Source: Seinonella peptonophila
GTDB lineage: Bacteria; Bacillota; Bacilli; Thermoactinomycetales; Thermoactinomycetaceae
NCBI RefSeq assembly: GCF_900129355.1
Contig: NZ_FQVL01000001.1
Span: forward strand, 1 to 64,000
Length of the DNA stretch: 64,000 bases
Direction of reading: 5' to 3'
Of this stretch, positions 1 through 9,639 are shown in pieces (the first letter of the stretch is position 1; each line of letters begins with the position of its first letter). A program made the translations under genes and the position numbers. Below the pieces are notes generated by a model. The model did no database searches and had not been told where the DNA came from. It was given only the letters and a program-made list of their open reading frames with translations.

Positions 1-320
1 CTAGACCAGAAGTACTCCTTCCACAGTTGCTTTTTGATATGAGGAAATTCTTTTTTGATGATGCGAGAACTAGCACTTTTGTAAGCATTGATAAATTTTG
101 AAAGTTCAGTTTTAGGATGTGCTTTAAACAACACGTGAACATGGTCTTGATCGTGGTTCCACTCTAGCAATGTTATATGATACTTACTTCCAATGTCGAT
201 AAACATTTGTTTTGCTTTTTCAGATACCTTATGATTGATTACTTTTCGACGATATTTGATAACCAAAACTAAATGATAGCTTAATCTGAATACCGAATGA
301 TTATTACTGTCTATTTTCAT
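1..320 (-). CDS. tnpA: IS200/IS605-family transposase TnpA (partial, C-terminus outside window)
   Basis: Y1-type single-strand transposase; the visible 106 residues cover the N-terminal two thirds. The HUH metal-binding motif is visible as HVH at residues 60-62, within DQDHVHVLF, and the sequence around it (KYRRK, YKSASSR) is typical of the family. The catalytic tyrosine helix would lie beyond the window edge. Start is the ATG at 318-320. No frameshift is seen in the visible part, so it may be intact. TnpA excises and inserts the element as single-stranded DNA using the terminal hairpins. Confidence 0.9.
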   Translation of the reverse strand, partial: MKIDSNNHSVFRLSYHLVLVIKYRRKVINHKVSEKAKQMFIDIGSKYHITLLEWNHDQDHVHVLFKAHPKTELSKFINAYKSASSRIIKKEFPHIKKQLWKEYFWS

Positions 321-431
321 ATACAAAACAACCTTTTAGCTAATTAAGACTGATTATATCATATAAGAATAAAAAGGGCAAATGTTCTAAAAACAAATGC
401 CTCTAGGCTATCGTCTAGCTGAAATTCACCA

Positions 432-454
432 CCCACTTAGCAACTTGAAGTGGG
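432..454 (-). repeat. IS200/IS605 left-end hairpin
   Basis: Inverted repeat CCCACTT / AAGTGGG with a 9-nt loop, about 110 bp upstream of the tnpA start. This is the expected position of the subterminal hairpin bound by TnpA. Confidence 0.6.
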
Positions 455-465
455 AGTACTCTTTC

Positions 466-822
466 AGAAAAACTGATAGACACAATTTGTCAACTCAAGA
501 ATAGTACACAAATAAGTTTGGGATGGTCCTATTTACCATCCTGTTTTCCTGTCTCTCTCCTATTTCATTGGCAAGACTCCTGTAGGAAGGTGTTTTCATA
601 ACCACAATATAGAGTATTAGATTCATGTATCCAGATAGTATAATTCGTCATCCTACAGCATTTGGTTTTTATTTGTTCATTTCACATCTAATTCATGTTA
701 ATCATATGTATCGGAATATTTTCTTCCTAGGATTCTGAGTATCCAATCTGTTAGAATCATTCCAGATGAGTGAGATGATATTTTTCCATATCTGAATCTG
801 TTATATGAGAGGAGTACGAAAC
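466..822. other. Intergenic stretch without a recognisable gene
   Basis: AT-rich, no convincing open frame on either strand. It must hold the promoter of the SRAP gene that follows; I could not pin -35/-10 boxes with confidence. Confidence 0.5.
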
Positions 823-1482
823 ATGTGTGGACGATTTACGCTTACTACGCCAGAAAGCAAACTTGAGCAACGATTTCAAATGTCATTAGATTTACCTTAT
901 GCTCCAAATTATAACACTGCTCCAACACAAAGCGTTATAGGGATAATTTCAAAACAAGGATCAAGGCAGGTAACGCATTATCGTTGGGGTTTGATCCCAT
1001 TTTGGGCCAAAGACCAGAAGATTGGAAGTCGCCTCATCAATGCAAGGGCTGAGACACTGCATGAGAAGCCTAGCTTCCGTCATTTATTCAAACGTAAACG
1101 TTGTATTATTCTGAGTGATGGTTTCTATGAGTGGAAGCGGATTGGCAATAGTAAACAGCCTTATTATATTCGAATGATCGATCATTCTCCATTTGCATTT
1201 GCTGGATTATGGGATACATGGAAAAAAGGAGAACAAGAAATTCATTCTTGTACTATTATTACTACGCAACCAAATCGCTTAATGGAATCCATTCATCACA
1301 GAATGCCTGTAATATTACCACAAGAATATGAAGATCAATGGTTAGATGAGAAATTAATCGACAAAGAAGCTCTTCAATCATTGCTAGTACCTTACACTGA
1401 ACCAAAGATGGAAGCGTATCCTGTATCGACTATGGTGAATAGTCCTAAAAACAATAACCCTGATCTACTAGAACGAATATGA
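823..1482 (+). CDS. yedK: SOS response-associated peptidase (SRAP/HMCES/YedK family)
   Basis: SRAP proteins covalently cap abasic sites in single-stranded DNA through their Cys2. I choose the ATG at 823 because the mature N-terminus must read MCGRF, the next residue after Met being the catalytic cysteine, and because GAGAGGAG sits 8 nt upstream; an ATG 18 nt earlier would bury Cys2. Other conserved residues are visible: Asn73 in INARAET, Glu103 in GFYEWK and the His158-159 pair in IHHRMPVIL. At 219 aa it has the normal family length. It stands alone. Confidence 0.93.
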   Translation: MCGRFTLTTPESKLEQRFQMSLDLPYAPNYNTAPTQSVIGIISKQGSRQVTHYRWGLIPFWAKDQKIGSRLINARAETLHEKPSFRHLFKRKRCIILSDGFYEWKRIGNSKQPYYIRMIDHSPFAFAGLWDTWKKGEQEIHSCTIITTQPNRLMESIHHRMPVILPQEYEDQWLDEKLIDKEALQSLLVPYTEPKMEAYPVSTMVNSPKNNNPDLLERI

Positions 1483-1657
1483 GATGTAGTGGTTTTGTTT
1501 TTTGTAGATCTGTTCATTAATCCTCTCTATAGCAAATAACCACAAAGAAACAGCAAAGATTAAAACACATTTTATCAGTTCATAATGCAAAATAACAAAA
1601 ACATACTTACCTACTAGGTGCACCAGAAATGGAGCTATCTTCTCAAAAGAGCAGAAG

Positions 1658-1840
1658 TTGTTATTCAACTACTTTGTTAGGAATCGAAATGGTGATTATC
1701 GAGACTTTCAGGATGAAGAAGATGACGCATATCTTCTTGATGAAGAATACTTTGATATGTATCTGCAGACGATGGAGAAAGGCGACCGAGAAGGGATGTG
1801 TAAGATTTCTAAGATTATCACGAAGAAAAACAAAAATTAA
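1658..1840 (+). CDS. Small acidic hypothetical protein (possibly a gene remnant)
   Basis: A 60-codon frame from a TTG codon, rich in Asp/Glu (DEEDDAYLLDEEYFD) and ending in a basic tail. The frame stays open upstream of the TTG for several more codons that also look protein-like, and no clear ribosome binding site precedes it, so this may be the 3' part of a decayed gene rather than a functional small protein. A competing frame on the same strand looks less protein-like. No family recognised. Confidence 0.3.
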   Translation: MLFNYFVRNRNGDYRDFQDEEDDAYLLDEEYFDMYLQTMEKGDREGMCKISKIITKKNKN

Positions 1841-1883
1841 CCCTGACTATCCTAGAAAATGCTGATTGTCTACGAACAAGTAT

Positions 1884-1928
1884 AGCGGTGGATTTGTGTT
1901 TACAACAATGTGTCACGAATCCACCGCT
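1884..1928. terminator. Stem-loop, possible terminator
   Basis: Perfect 11-bp inverted repeat AGCGGTGGATT / AATCCACCGCT with a 23-nt loop. It has no clean T-run, so its role as terminator is inferred from its place after the small frame. Confidence 0.45.
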
Positions 1929-1929
1929 G

Positions 1930-2325
1930 GTGTGTTATTATACTACATTGTTTAGAATAGAAGTAAATTTCACCTTTATCGGGCTATTGTCTATGAAAAT
2001 TTACATAAGGATATACGAATGATATGGATTAAAAAAAGAGATAGGGGAGATGAAAGAATCGTTAGGCTAATCTTCTTAATTGGACAATAGTAATTGTACA
2101 CATAGGAATCAGAAGTGATTATCAGATATTTGATAAATTAAAATATGTATCAAAAGATAGATAGACGTATGATTTCCCTCAATGTTTGTAAAAATATACC
2201 TATGCAATTGGGAGTAATGAACATAACACATATGATCCAATTTTTGTAATCGATAAAAAGTCGTTAGTTATTATGATTATTGATAAAATATAAAAGCAAA
2301 TATATCCAGATGAGAATTATATGGA
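1930..2325. other. Decayed or non-coding stretch
   Basis: Short open pieces interrupted by stops (for example around 2225-2295 on the plus strand) suggest the remains of a gene, but I cannot identify it. No intact gene, RNA or repeat seen. Confidence 0.35.
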
Positions 2326-2334
2326 GTGGTTTAT

Positions 2335-3126
2335 TTGTACAACAGCCAAGAAATCTTACTAGCGCTTGAATCTACTGCGTTGCATGTGAACAATCTCCCC
2401 CCTGAAATTGAAGAGTTTATTAATACTAATGAGCGATTCATGTGGGTGAGTATGCTGGATGATCCTGAATATAATTGGGTAACGCGTGTTCAGTTTAACA
2501 ATCAAAATGTAGAACAAAAGGTTGATGAGATTGTCGATTATTATCGTTCGAAGAAGAAGTCCTTTAATTGGAGTATTGGACCCAATTCTAGTCCACTATT
2601 TTTAGGGGAAGTAATGGAGAAGAAAGGTTTTCATGTTATCAACGAATATGAAGGTTTGGCGTTCGATTTGCAGACATCGAATATAAAGACTCAATCCACA
2701 GATCATTTAAAAATGAAACGAGTACAAACAACTCAGGAGCTAAAAGATTTTATCAATATTCGACATGCAGGAATGAATGAGAAAGATCAGAACCTGTGGA
2801 TCTCCCTACGTTCAAAGGGTTTGGAAAAACAACAGGATATGTTAGTCATTGCCTATTTAGATCAGACTCCTGTAGGAACAGCCAGTTTCCGTCTCTCTGC
2901 TGATAGAAAGATCGTCTATTTTGCCGATGCTGTAGTCTTGCCTCAATATCGTCAACGTGGGATCTATAAGCATTTGATCGAATATCGCATGAGATTGAGT
3001 AGACAATTAAAATGTCATGTGGTTATTACAATTGCTAACGTGAATACTTCTTCTCCTATACTAAAGAAATGGGGATTTAAATCATATTGTCTGATGACGG
3101 ATTATAGATTATTAGATCAAACATAA
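2335..3126 (+). CDS. GNAT-family N-acetyltransferase
   Basis: Roughly 263 aa with a C-terminal GNAT fold: the acetyl-CoA-binding segment appears as VLPQYRQRGIYKHLIEYRM, preceded by the strand DAVV and by a substrate-side strand with TPVGTASFRL. The N-terminal 120 residues form a divergent half, as in two-domain GNATs. I prefer the TTG at 2335 because GGAG (2323-2326) lies 8 nt upstream; the GTG at 2326 overlaps that ribosome binding site. Substrate unknown. Confidence 0.8.
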   Translation: MYNSQEILLALESTALHVNNLPPEIEEFINTNERFMWVSMLDDPEYNWVTRVQFNNQNVEQKVDEIVDYYRSKKKSFNWSIGPNSSPLFLGEVMEKKGFHVINEYEGLAFDLQTSNIKTQSTDHLKMKRVQTTQELKDFINIRHAGMNEKDQNLWISLRSKGLEKQQDMLVIAYLDQTPVGTASFRLSADRKIVYFADAVVLPQYRQRGIYKHLIEYRMRLSRQLKCHVVITIANVNTSSPILKKWGFKSYCLMTDYRLLDQT

Positions 3127-3129
3127 AAT

Positions 3130-3161
3130 GACCCATCCGCTAAAAGTTAGGGAGGGGCTTT
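3130..3161. terminator. Weak terminator between convergent genes
   Basis: Imperfect hairpin (CCCATCC against GGGAGGG) followed by CTTTTCGTTT, in the 39-bp gap between two convergent genes. Suggestive only. Confidence 0.35.
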
Positions 3162-3165
3162 TCGT

Positions 3166-4326
3166 TTATTGAATTGTTTTTTGCGGCTGGGGTTGCATAA
3201 GGTCGATGCTGGACAAGAGCAATGCAGTCAAAATTTGCGCCCCTTGGAGTAACGCCTCTTGATTAAAAGTCATGTCAGGATGATGTAATCCAGGTTGCAG
3301 GTCACATCCTAAACCGATCATCGTAGCGATCAGCTCAGGATGTTGCTGGGTGTAGAAATGAAAATCCTCTCCACCTGGCGAATGGCAGACAGGCACTAGA
3401 TTTCGCTTGCCCAATACCTTGATAATAGATTGTTTAGCAATCTCTATCGCGTAATCATTTGGAATCGTTGCGGGTACATAATCTGTTACTCGCCATTTGA
3501 TGAAGGTACCAGTCTCTAACGTCGTAGCTTGTATACATTGAATGATAAGTTGTTGCAATTGTTTCATCATTTGATCGGTATCTGCTCGCAAATCCAGCGT
3601 AAATGTGGCACTTTCTGGGATCACGTTGCAAGCTTTACGATTTCCTGATTCTAATTGAGTAATCGTGGCCGAAAAAGCTCCTCCTTCGAGTTTGATCTTT
3701 TGTATGGAGTGAAGGAGATTTGTCATAGCTAGTATCGGATGGATTGCTTCCTGTGGTCGCGCCGCGTGCGACGATCGCCCGGTAATGGTACCGCGAATGG
3801 TTGCTGAACTACGATGTATAATAACTGGAGCTGCTTTGCCATAGGGAACTTCCATCCATGGACGTAAATGGATGCCGAACAGCATTTTGACATTTTCCAA
3901 AACCCCATCTTTCATCATTTGTAATGCACCACCTGCTACCTCTTCGGCAGGTTGGAAAAGAAAGCGAAGTGTGTAGGGGAATCGAGGCTGATAAGCTGCC
4001 AATGCGAGTGCCGTATATAATACCATTGTACTATGAGCATCGTGTCCACAGGAGTGATTAGCGATCATTTCTCCTTGAACCTCTTGTATGATTGCATCCA
4101 TATCTGCACGCAATGCGATCACGGATTCACTTAAACCAGGAATTTCCGCGACAAAACCATGATGTCCAGGAAATGAACGTACTTGTAGTCCAGCTTCGCT
4201 CAGACGTTGGGAGAGATATTGCGCAGTATATTTCTCTTGCCAACTTGGTTCTGCTATTTTATGTAATTTTTGGTATGTGTGGATGATGTCTTCACGATGT
4301 TGTTCTAAGTAAGTATGTGGTAGCAT
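3166..4326 (-). CDS. amhX: M20-family amidohydrolase (AmhX/hippurate-hydrolase type)
   Basis: Zinc or manganese-dependent amidohydrolase of the M20D group that cleaves N-acyl amino acids or similar amides. Metal-binding signatures are in order: NHSCGHDAHSTM, then the catalytic Glu in QPAEEVAGGA, then a GGEDFHFY motif near the C-terminus. Length 386 aa matches B. subtilis AmhX, which it resembles most in the ALRADMDA and SCGHDAH segments; the symbol is a best guess within a family of close paralogues. ATG start preceded by AGAAGGGA. Single gene, convergent with the upstream acetyltransferase. Confidence 0.85.
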   Translation of the reverse strand: MLPHTYLEQHREDIIHTYQKLHKIAEPSWQEKYTAQYLSQRLSEAGLQVRSFPGHHGFVAEIPGLSESVIALRADMDAIIQEVQGEMIANHSCGHDAHSTMVLYTALALAAYQPRFPYTLRFLFQPAEEVAGGALQMMKDGVLENVKMLFGIHLRPWMEVPYGKAAPVIIHRSSATIRGTITGRSSHAARPQEAIHPILAMTNLLHSIQKIKLEGGAFSATITQLESGNRKACNVIPESATFTLDLRADTDQMMKQLQQLIIQCIQATTLETGTFIKWRVTDYVPATIPNDYAIEIAKQSIIKVLGKRNLVPVCHSPGGEDFHFYTQQHPELIATMIGLGCDLQPGLHHPDMTFNQEALLQGAQILTALLLSSIDLMQPQPQKTIQ

Positions 4327-4491
4327 GAAATTCCCTTCTCACCTGCTAATTTGTTTCTGCTATCATGTCCGATTAACTGATAAATGTATTCTTTGATTCT
4401 AACAGAAATGAGCTTTTCTATCTAGTATTTGTAAATAATTATCAGAAAATTTTGGGTAGGCCATTAAACAGAAAATAATGATGGTGAGATT

Positions 4492-4525
4492 GACACTCCA
4501 CACGCTTTCATGTGTGTGGAGTGTC
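4492..4525. terminator. Strong stem-loop
   Basis: Near-perfect inverted repeat with arms GACACTCCACAC and GTGTGTGGAGTGTC. It directly follows (and touches) the stop of the decayed GNAT gene on the minus strand, so it is probably that gene's former terminator; there is no T-run left. Confidence 0.5.
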
Positions 4526-4975
4526 AGGAGCTTTGGTATTCATGCTTTAGGATAGACATAGAAATTAGAGAAATATATCGATCATCCTCTAATCGACATT
4601 CTCTTGCAACACCTTCTCTTGTAAAACCTTCACTCACATAAAGTTTCTGAGCCCGCTGGTTAAATTCTTTGACATCCAAGTATAATCGATGAGTTTGTAA
4701 GTTGTTAAAGCACTATTTTTTTAACAGTCTTAATGCTTCTTTTCCAAAGCCTCTCCTTTTTTCATGGATCACAATACGTTTTAAATAGTGTGATCCATGA
4801 ATATTCTTAAGATCAGTCATGATGATATATCCAAATCGCTTTCCTGATGAAACACTTTGTATGATCATATGTTCCATATCTAAACTTTCCATTGTATGAA
4901 TGTGTTGATCGATTGTCCACGAATAATATATGGGGTATTTTCTTGATTTTATAATTTCAAAGAAATTGCATTAAA
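4524..4975 (-). pseudogene. GNAT-family acetyltransferase, nonsense-mutated
   Basis: The minus strand encodes a GNAT protein (SRKYPIYYSWTIDQH ... GYIIMTDL ... RRGFGKEALRLLKK, then CFNNL ... RLYLDVKEFNQRAQKLY) interrupted by a TAG where a tryptophan-like codon would be expected, right after LLKK. The frame is otherwise continuous through the stop TGA at 4524-4526. No start is evident at the N-terminal end. Readthrough or a sequencing error is possible, but a nonsense mutation is the simplest reading. Confidence 0.75.
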
Positions 4976-5198
4976 AGACAACTGAACTAAGCAAAGTTTT
5001 ATAGCGTTAATGTTATGTATATTATGTATATTGCTAATTATATAATTTCTCTGGCCTTCCCGCAGGAAATGCCAGTAGCGTAATGCGTCAGGGTTTGATG
5101 TCCAAAACAATCACCAGAGCTATCAGTCGAGTCAACGTAGTGGGATACTCCCGCTGCACGACCAATTCGAATGCTCTTTTATCTGCGAAGGACCTGTG

Positions 5199-6385
5199 CT
5201 AATTTGACTTCCGTCGCTCGATCATCCGAAGAACCATGGGAAGAACAATCAGCGAGAATATCAGGAGAGGTATACTCGACACCCACACCCGACTGACCCC
5301 TTGGTTTGACTCAATCCAACCTCCGTACAGAAGGCCGACGAATGAACCGATATTTGAGAACATATTGAGGGTGGCTATCGCTGCTCCCTTCTCGTTCTCG
5401 TTTGCCCTATGCAGTATGAATCCCTCGGAATACAGCCCCTTTATTCGTGAAGCAATTCCTATAAGTGCTGCTGCGACGAAGATGGCTATGATGTGGTGGA
5501 GAACGGTGAGGACGATTGCCACTAACATGAGTAGCTGGCTCAGATAAAGCATCCACCGATACGTCTTTGGTTGGATGTGCTTACTGATCCAATTACTACT
5601 ACCAATGCTAGAAACATAGCATACAAGGAAAACCCAGCTTGCTAGCCCTACATCGATTATAGTGGCAAATAGACCATAAAGAAACGGAAGGCTACAATTG
5701 AGCCCGCCATTCCGAGTGCAACCCACACTGCAGGCCAGTAGAGGAAGTTTGTCCAGGAGAATGGTTGTGGCTTCTCACTGAACACTGCATTCGGGACTAG
5801 CAGATACAGTCCCACTTCCAACAGGTTAATTGCTACTCCTATGATCAGGAGCCACCTATATGGAACCCGGGAGAGAAGTTGGTCTACCAGTACCATTGAC
5901 AAGAAGTCTCCTATGATCATGAAGGTAATCATTAGAGATCTCCCTTTCGTTTGGTACGTTTCGGTTTGTTCTTGTTGTGTAGGTGACAACGAACCCGAGA
6001 TGGAGGCTCGAATCCAGAGAATGCTCGAAGCAGCGCAGATACTGCTCGAAATTCCCAGCAGGATCCAAATGAAGAAAATCTCGAAGCTTCGTTGGAAGAA
6101 CACTGACAAGATGGTCGAAACCATACCAATCAGTGATGACACACACACAACTTTTTTCGGTGGAAATCGATCAACCAACTGAATGGCCATCAACCCACCT
6201 ACACCTAGGCCTATCCAGTAGCCGGATTCGAAAAATCCGACTGATCGTCCCTGCTTGTTCAGATGAATCTCCTGAACAACCCTTATATAGGCCACCTGCA
6301 TCTCGTTAATACCTGCGCCCAGAAGAAGGCAGAAGAGAGTGCCAGTTAACCACGACGGAATGAGTTTGTTAACCCACTTACGCAT
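5199..6385 (-). pseudogene. MFS transporter broken by a frameshift
   Basis: Two overlapping minus-strand frames together make one major-facilitator protein of about 395 aa: 5657-6385 (residues 1-242, six to seven membrane segments, ATG preceded by GAGGAGG) and 5199-5726 (the C-terminal half). The frames switch near 5655-5675: the first ends FFMVYLPL-stop, the second continues IIDVGLASWVF, so one base appears lost around CCACTATAATCG. Segment GMAGSIVAF and the ERRKS tail are ordinary for the family. The gene is visibly richer in G+C than its neighbours, suggesting transfer. An assembly error is the alternative. Confidence 0.8.
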
Positions 6386-6806
6386 ATCGCCTCCTCATCA
6401 ACTTGACTTCCTGTTGAAGTAACAGGACAGCTTTGTAGATTCCCACATCTACTAATGAGTGGGGAAAATAGCCTTGTTGAGATCATTTAATCATAGTAGA
6501 AAAAAATAATAAAGTCTGAATAATATTTAAAACAAAATTCTATTATTTACTTTGATTATATTAGTAAAGAAAGTAACTGTTTAACATCAGATAGGGTCAA
6601 TGAATATGTGATATTCATAAATTTTGAATGTAAACAGATCAGACTTAGGTAGAATCATGAAAACCCGATCGGTACTAAAGTGTCAAACCCTAAAAGGGTA
6701 ACAATTTCATCTGGTTTCGCATAGGAACGAATGGAGAGATACATTTTGTTTGAAGTGGATGCAGATGGTAAAATGAAGTAGAATTAATAAAGTTTGGAGT
6801 GATGAT
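6386..6806. other. Intergenic, no gene seen
   Basis: AT-rich region between the start of the broken transporter gene and the phosphodiesterase gene; no convincing frame, RNA or repeat. Confidence 0.5.
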
Positions 6807-7376
6807 ATGGATCATTCAGTGAATAAACGGACGTTTGTAGGTCTGTCTCTTCCTGCAAATATTAAGGAACAATTAGGCGGCTGGATGGAAGAAAACCAAC
6901 TGAAACTACCTTTTCGTAAATGGACAATTCCAGAAGATATCCATATCACACTGCATTTTTTAGGAGAGACAACTGAGGAACAGTTGAAACACATAAAGAG
7001 CATATTAACGGAAGTATGTTCTAAACACCGTTCATTTTCATTATCTTTAAATGGATTTGGGATATTTGGTCAAAACCATCAACCACGTATTTTCTGGTCG
7101 GGAGTAGGTGGGGATTTGGAGCAGCTTCAAAATTTACAAAAGAGCATAGTGAAAGAACTTGATCTGATAGGGTTCCCCAATGAAAATCGTCCTTATCGAC
7201 CACATATTACCCTTGCTCGAAAATATGAATCGAATACCTTTAACCCCAGTGTTTTACCATCACTACCAAAAATAGAAGCCGAATGGATCATTAATAAAGG
7301 GGTATTGTATGAATCGAAATTAGGGCAAAGGCAAAGGTATCATCAAATAGAATACTTTTCTTTTTCAAATACTTAG
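6807..7376 (+). CDS. thpR: RNA 2',3'-cyclic phosphodiesterase (LigT/ThpR, 2H family)
   Basis: 2H-phosphoesterase that opens 2',3'-cyclic phosphates or joins 2'-5' RNA ends in vitro. Both catalytic HxTx motifs are visible: HITLHFLG near residue 45 and HITLARKY near residue 133. Length 189 aa is normal. ATG at 6807 with TTGGAG 8 nt upstream. Single gene; a bidirectional hairpin follows at 7497. Confidence 0.93.
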   Translation: MDHSVNKRTFVGLSLPANIKEQLGGWMEENQLKLPFRKWTIPEDIHITLHFLGETTEEQLKHIKSILTEVCSKHRSFSLSLNGFGIFGQNHQPRIFWSGVGGDLEQLQNLQKSIVKELDLIGFPNENRPYRPHITLARKYESNTFNPSVLPSLPKIEAEWIINKGVLYESKLGQRQRYHQIEYFSFSNT

Positions 7377-7496
7377 AAGAAGAGAAAAGCTGACTCAGCT
7401 TTGGACGTTTTATTAATTAATTATTTCAACTACTTGTCTCTATTTATTGATCCAATACCATCTTGAGGATTTATTGTTGCCATACCAAATAAAACA

Positions 7497-7526
7497 AAAA
7501 GCCCACGATACAACCATGGGCTCTTT
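7497..7526 (+). terminator. Intrinsic terminator
   Basis: AAAGCCCA / TGGGCTcTTTG stem with an 11-nt loop downstream of the phosphodiesterase gene. Confidence 0.5.
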
Positions 7527-7649
7527 GTCATGAATCACTTTGTTTTAGGGATAATAACATTTTACTCCATGGTTGAAGTGTTTCCCTTGTTTGTTACTCA
7601 CTGTGAATGGTAGAAGATTACTCTGAGTGTGTGTAATCGCTTAAACAGA

Positions 7650-7721
7650 TCGACTTGGACTCGTCTGAGTGGTTGTGGTCACTTCTGCAGGTCGACTTGG
7701 ACTATCTGAGTGGTTGTGATC
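7650..7721 (+). repeat. Tandem direct repeat, two copies of about 31 bp
   Basis: TCGACTTGGACT.. CTGAGTGGTTGTGRTC occurs at 7650-7680 and again at 7692-7721, period 42 bp, with small differences. It lies directly beside the cation-efflux gene remnant and has the same G+C-richer character. Confidence 0.75.
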
Positions 7722-7730
7722 TGAACAGTT

Positions 7731-8033
7731 GTGCCTTTCGTAGGCAGGGAACTGGATGATGATACCCTTCATATGGAAGCTTTTCTCTTGCAGCAGTTCC
7801 TTCAGGTAATCTCATCCCCAATGTATCATTTTAGCTCCCAGCCAAAGGCCGAGCAGCGAATCGATGAAACGCAAGTGCTGACCGAATTGCCACACGGCTC
7901 CTTGACCGATGATCACGATGATCGAGTGGTAGAGATCCGATTTCACATGAAGGAAAACTCCCTTCAAATCGCCCTTGCGAGTTGCTGATGAGGATGACAA
8001 GTAGGTTGATCACGTTGATGATTTAGTTACCCA
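7731..8033 (-). pseudogene. Cation diffusion facilitator (CDF) fragment
   Basis: The minus strand encodes the TM5-TM6 part of a CDF metal-efflux protein: KGVFLHVKSDLYHSIIVIIG followed by FIDSLLGLWLGAKMI, the hallmark H-x3-D pair of the metal site in TM5 and the DP/DS turn before TM6 being recognisable. A TGA interrupts the frame after MIHWG, after which the family-like DYLKELLQEKSF continues. The first four membrane segments and the C-terminal domain are missing. Confidence 0.6.
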
Positions 8034-8309
8034 TTTGCATTTGTAAAATTGTGAGTTAGGAAGTGAATAACCATATTGTCGCAAGTGAAAATAATGGACA
8101 TATTGGTTCTGGTCATCAAAAATGAGCAACCTATTTATGATTTTTTGTTGTATCATTGAGTTCATCATCTTCCAAAGAATCACACCTGCACATGTGTTGG
8201 CTCTCTAGTTGAACATCGAGCATAAACGATGAGTAAGACGTTTGGTTTTAGAAGATAAGAGTTAAAAAGTAGGTTGAAAGATAAAAGTAATGAACTGATA
8301 CAGATATAT

Positions 8310-9254
8310 TTAATTGCTTATGTTTTTCAATTCTTGTATTAAGATATCGAGGGTATTAGCCCTTTCTTTTGCATCCTGTTGGTCAAATAGAAGTTCTTCG
8401 ATACATTCCCAGATATCTTCTAGTTTTCGTCTTCCTTTGTAAAATTGTAGTGTATCGAGATTGATTACAAAATCTTTATGGGCTTTTTGATAGATGCTTA
8501 AAAACTTTTGATAGAAGGGTTTATCAATGAAAAATATCATATCCGCTTCTATAGGTGCCAATTTCAGCCCTTCCCAATCAATCAAAATCAAATGTTTTTT
8601 ATGTTGCATGAGATTCCAATTATGAATATCTGTATGGCAAAGAACCATCTTCAAATTACTATTTTTCAAGAGTATAGCCAGCTTTTCAACTTGATCAACT
8701 AAGAGACTCAATGGTTCAATGTAAGGTTTTATCACTTCTTTTATATCATTTGAAAGATTGCGATACTCCTTATCAAATAAGTTTCTGATCAGTTGCAGGT
8801 ATGGAACATGAAAATCCTCTCTAATCGCATCGGTTCCAATTGGTATTTCTTCGCCAAATAAATGAAGTTCTGCTATTATCTCCGAGAATTGGATAATTTG
8901 TTCTTCCATTAACTCTTGATCACCGATCGTTTGACCATCAATGAACTCAAAGAGTAAATATATTCCATCAGGGTCTTCATATTTATAATCACCGTTTTTT
9001 GTTATAAGAGGCACAGGAACTTTACCTTTTAATCCGCTATTATGCATCAGCCATTCCAAAATCGGCATATAGACATCTATAAGAGCGGTCCATTTTGCGG
9101 TTGAAGCTCTGCTTTTTTCATAAACCTTCAAAAAATAGGAATTTCGATCGTTATCAAGTTTGTATGCAAGTGCTGCCCAACCGGGTTGTTGTTCTAAAAT
9201 GGTTGAAATATCGATATCATAGTGTTCCTTCAAAATAGATTTTATTTTATCCAT
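8310..9254 (-). CDS. Phosphotransferase of the aminoglycoside/spectinomycin kinase family
   Basis: Protein-kinase-like APH fold: catalytic loop CHTDIHNWNLM (Brenner motif HxDxxxxN) and metal-binding LIDWEGLKLAPIEADM. About 314 aa. It looks most like APH(9)-type spectinomycin phosphotransferases, but many such proteins act on choline, homoserine or unknown alcohols, so resistance is only a possibility. I choose the ATG at 9254 because the ATG 12 nt upstream overlaps the GGAGGG ribosome binding site. Single gene. Confidence 0.8.
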   Translation of the reverse strand: MDKIKSILKEHYDIDISTILEQQPGWAALAYKLDNDRNSYFLKVYEKSRASTAKWTALIDVYMPILEWLMHNSGLKGKVPVPLITKNGDYKYEDPDGIYLLFEFIDGQTIGDQELMEEQIIQFSEIIAELHLFGEEIPIGTDAIREDFHVPYLQLIRNLFDKEYRNLSNDIKEVIKPYIEPLSLLVDQVEKLAILLKNSNLKMVLCHTDIHNWNLMQHKKHLILIDWEGLKLAPIEADMIFFIDKPFYQKFLSIYQKAHKDFVINLDTLQFYKGRRKLEDIWECIEELLFDQQDAKERANTLDILIQELKNISN

Positions 9255-9501
9255 AAGACCCTCCATATTACTAGTTCATATAAACTATTCTTTTTCTAAA
9301 CATTTAAATAGATCCTTAAGAGAATATCATCAAATAACGCCGTGCGTTTGAATCTGATTGGAATAACTTTGTTACTTGATGTAGCAAAATAAATTATCCG
9401 TCCTTACCATCCAATCCTGTAGTCATTTGTAACTAAATCAAAGATTTAAAAGTGGAAAACATAGTACTTCTTCATGAAGAAAGAGAGATCAACTCTCCTA
9501 C

Positions 9502-9621
9502 AAAAATGTAGCTGTATGTGATGCAATGAAGGCGTTTAAAAAAGAAGCAGGAGGCAAACCAAATCAAAAAAAACCAGCAATCTTTACTTTCGAGCCAGGG
9601 AATTTCGATAAGATTCCATAA
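9502..9621 (+). pseudogene. C-terminal gene fragment, unidentified
   Basis: An open stretch of 39 codons ending at TAA 9619-9621 reads like protein (VAVCDAMKAFKKEAGGKP ... IFTFEPGNFDKIP) but has no upstream frame or convincing start; an internal ATG at 9526 lacks a ribosome binding site. It ends 18 bp before the start of the nitronate monooxygenase gene. I do not recognise the family. Confidence 0.4.
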
Positions 9622-9639
9622 TATAGGAGGTTATTAAAA

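Larger units (their letters stand above)
1..465 (-). mobile_element. IS200/IS605-family element, left end and tnpA (cut by window edge)
   Basis: A tnpA gene reads toward the window edge, and about 110 bp upstream of its start lies a stem-loop (432-454) of the kind that forms the subterminal left-end hairpin of IS200/IS605 elements. The flank of this hairpin (GAGTACTCC before it, GGTGAAT after it, read on the minus strand) recurs at the small element near 43.85 kb, which supports calling it an element end. The exact left boundary and the right end are not determined. Confidence 0.7.

Noticed and set aside
5051-5202. 50-codon open stretch before the MFS gene as a TnpB C-terminus
   Set aside because: It reads protein-like in places but carries no TnpB zinc-finger or catalytic motif; identity not supportable.
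5841-6182. Plus-strand frame of 113 codons across the MFS gene
   Set aside because: It is antisense to the clear MFS sequence and has no protein-like composition or ribosome binding site.
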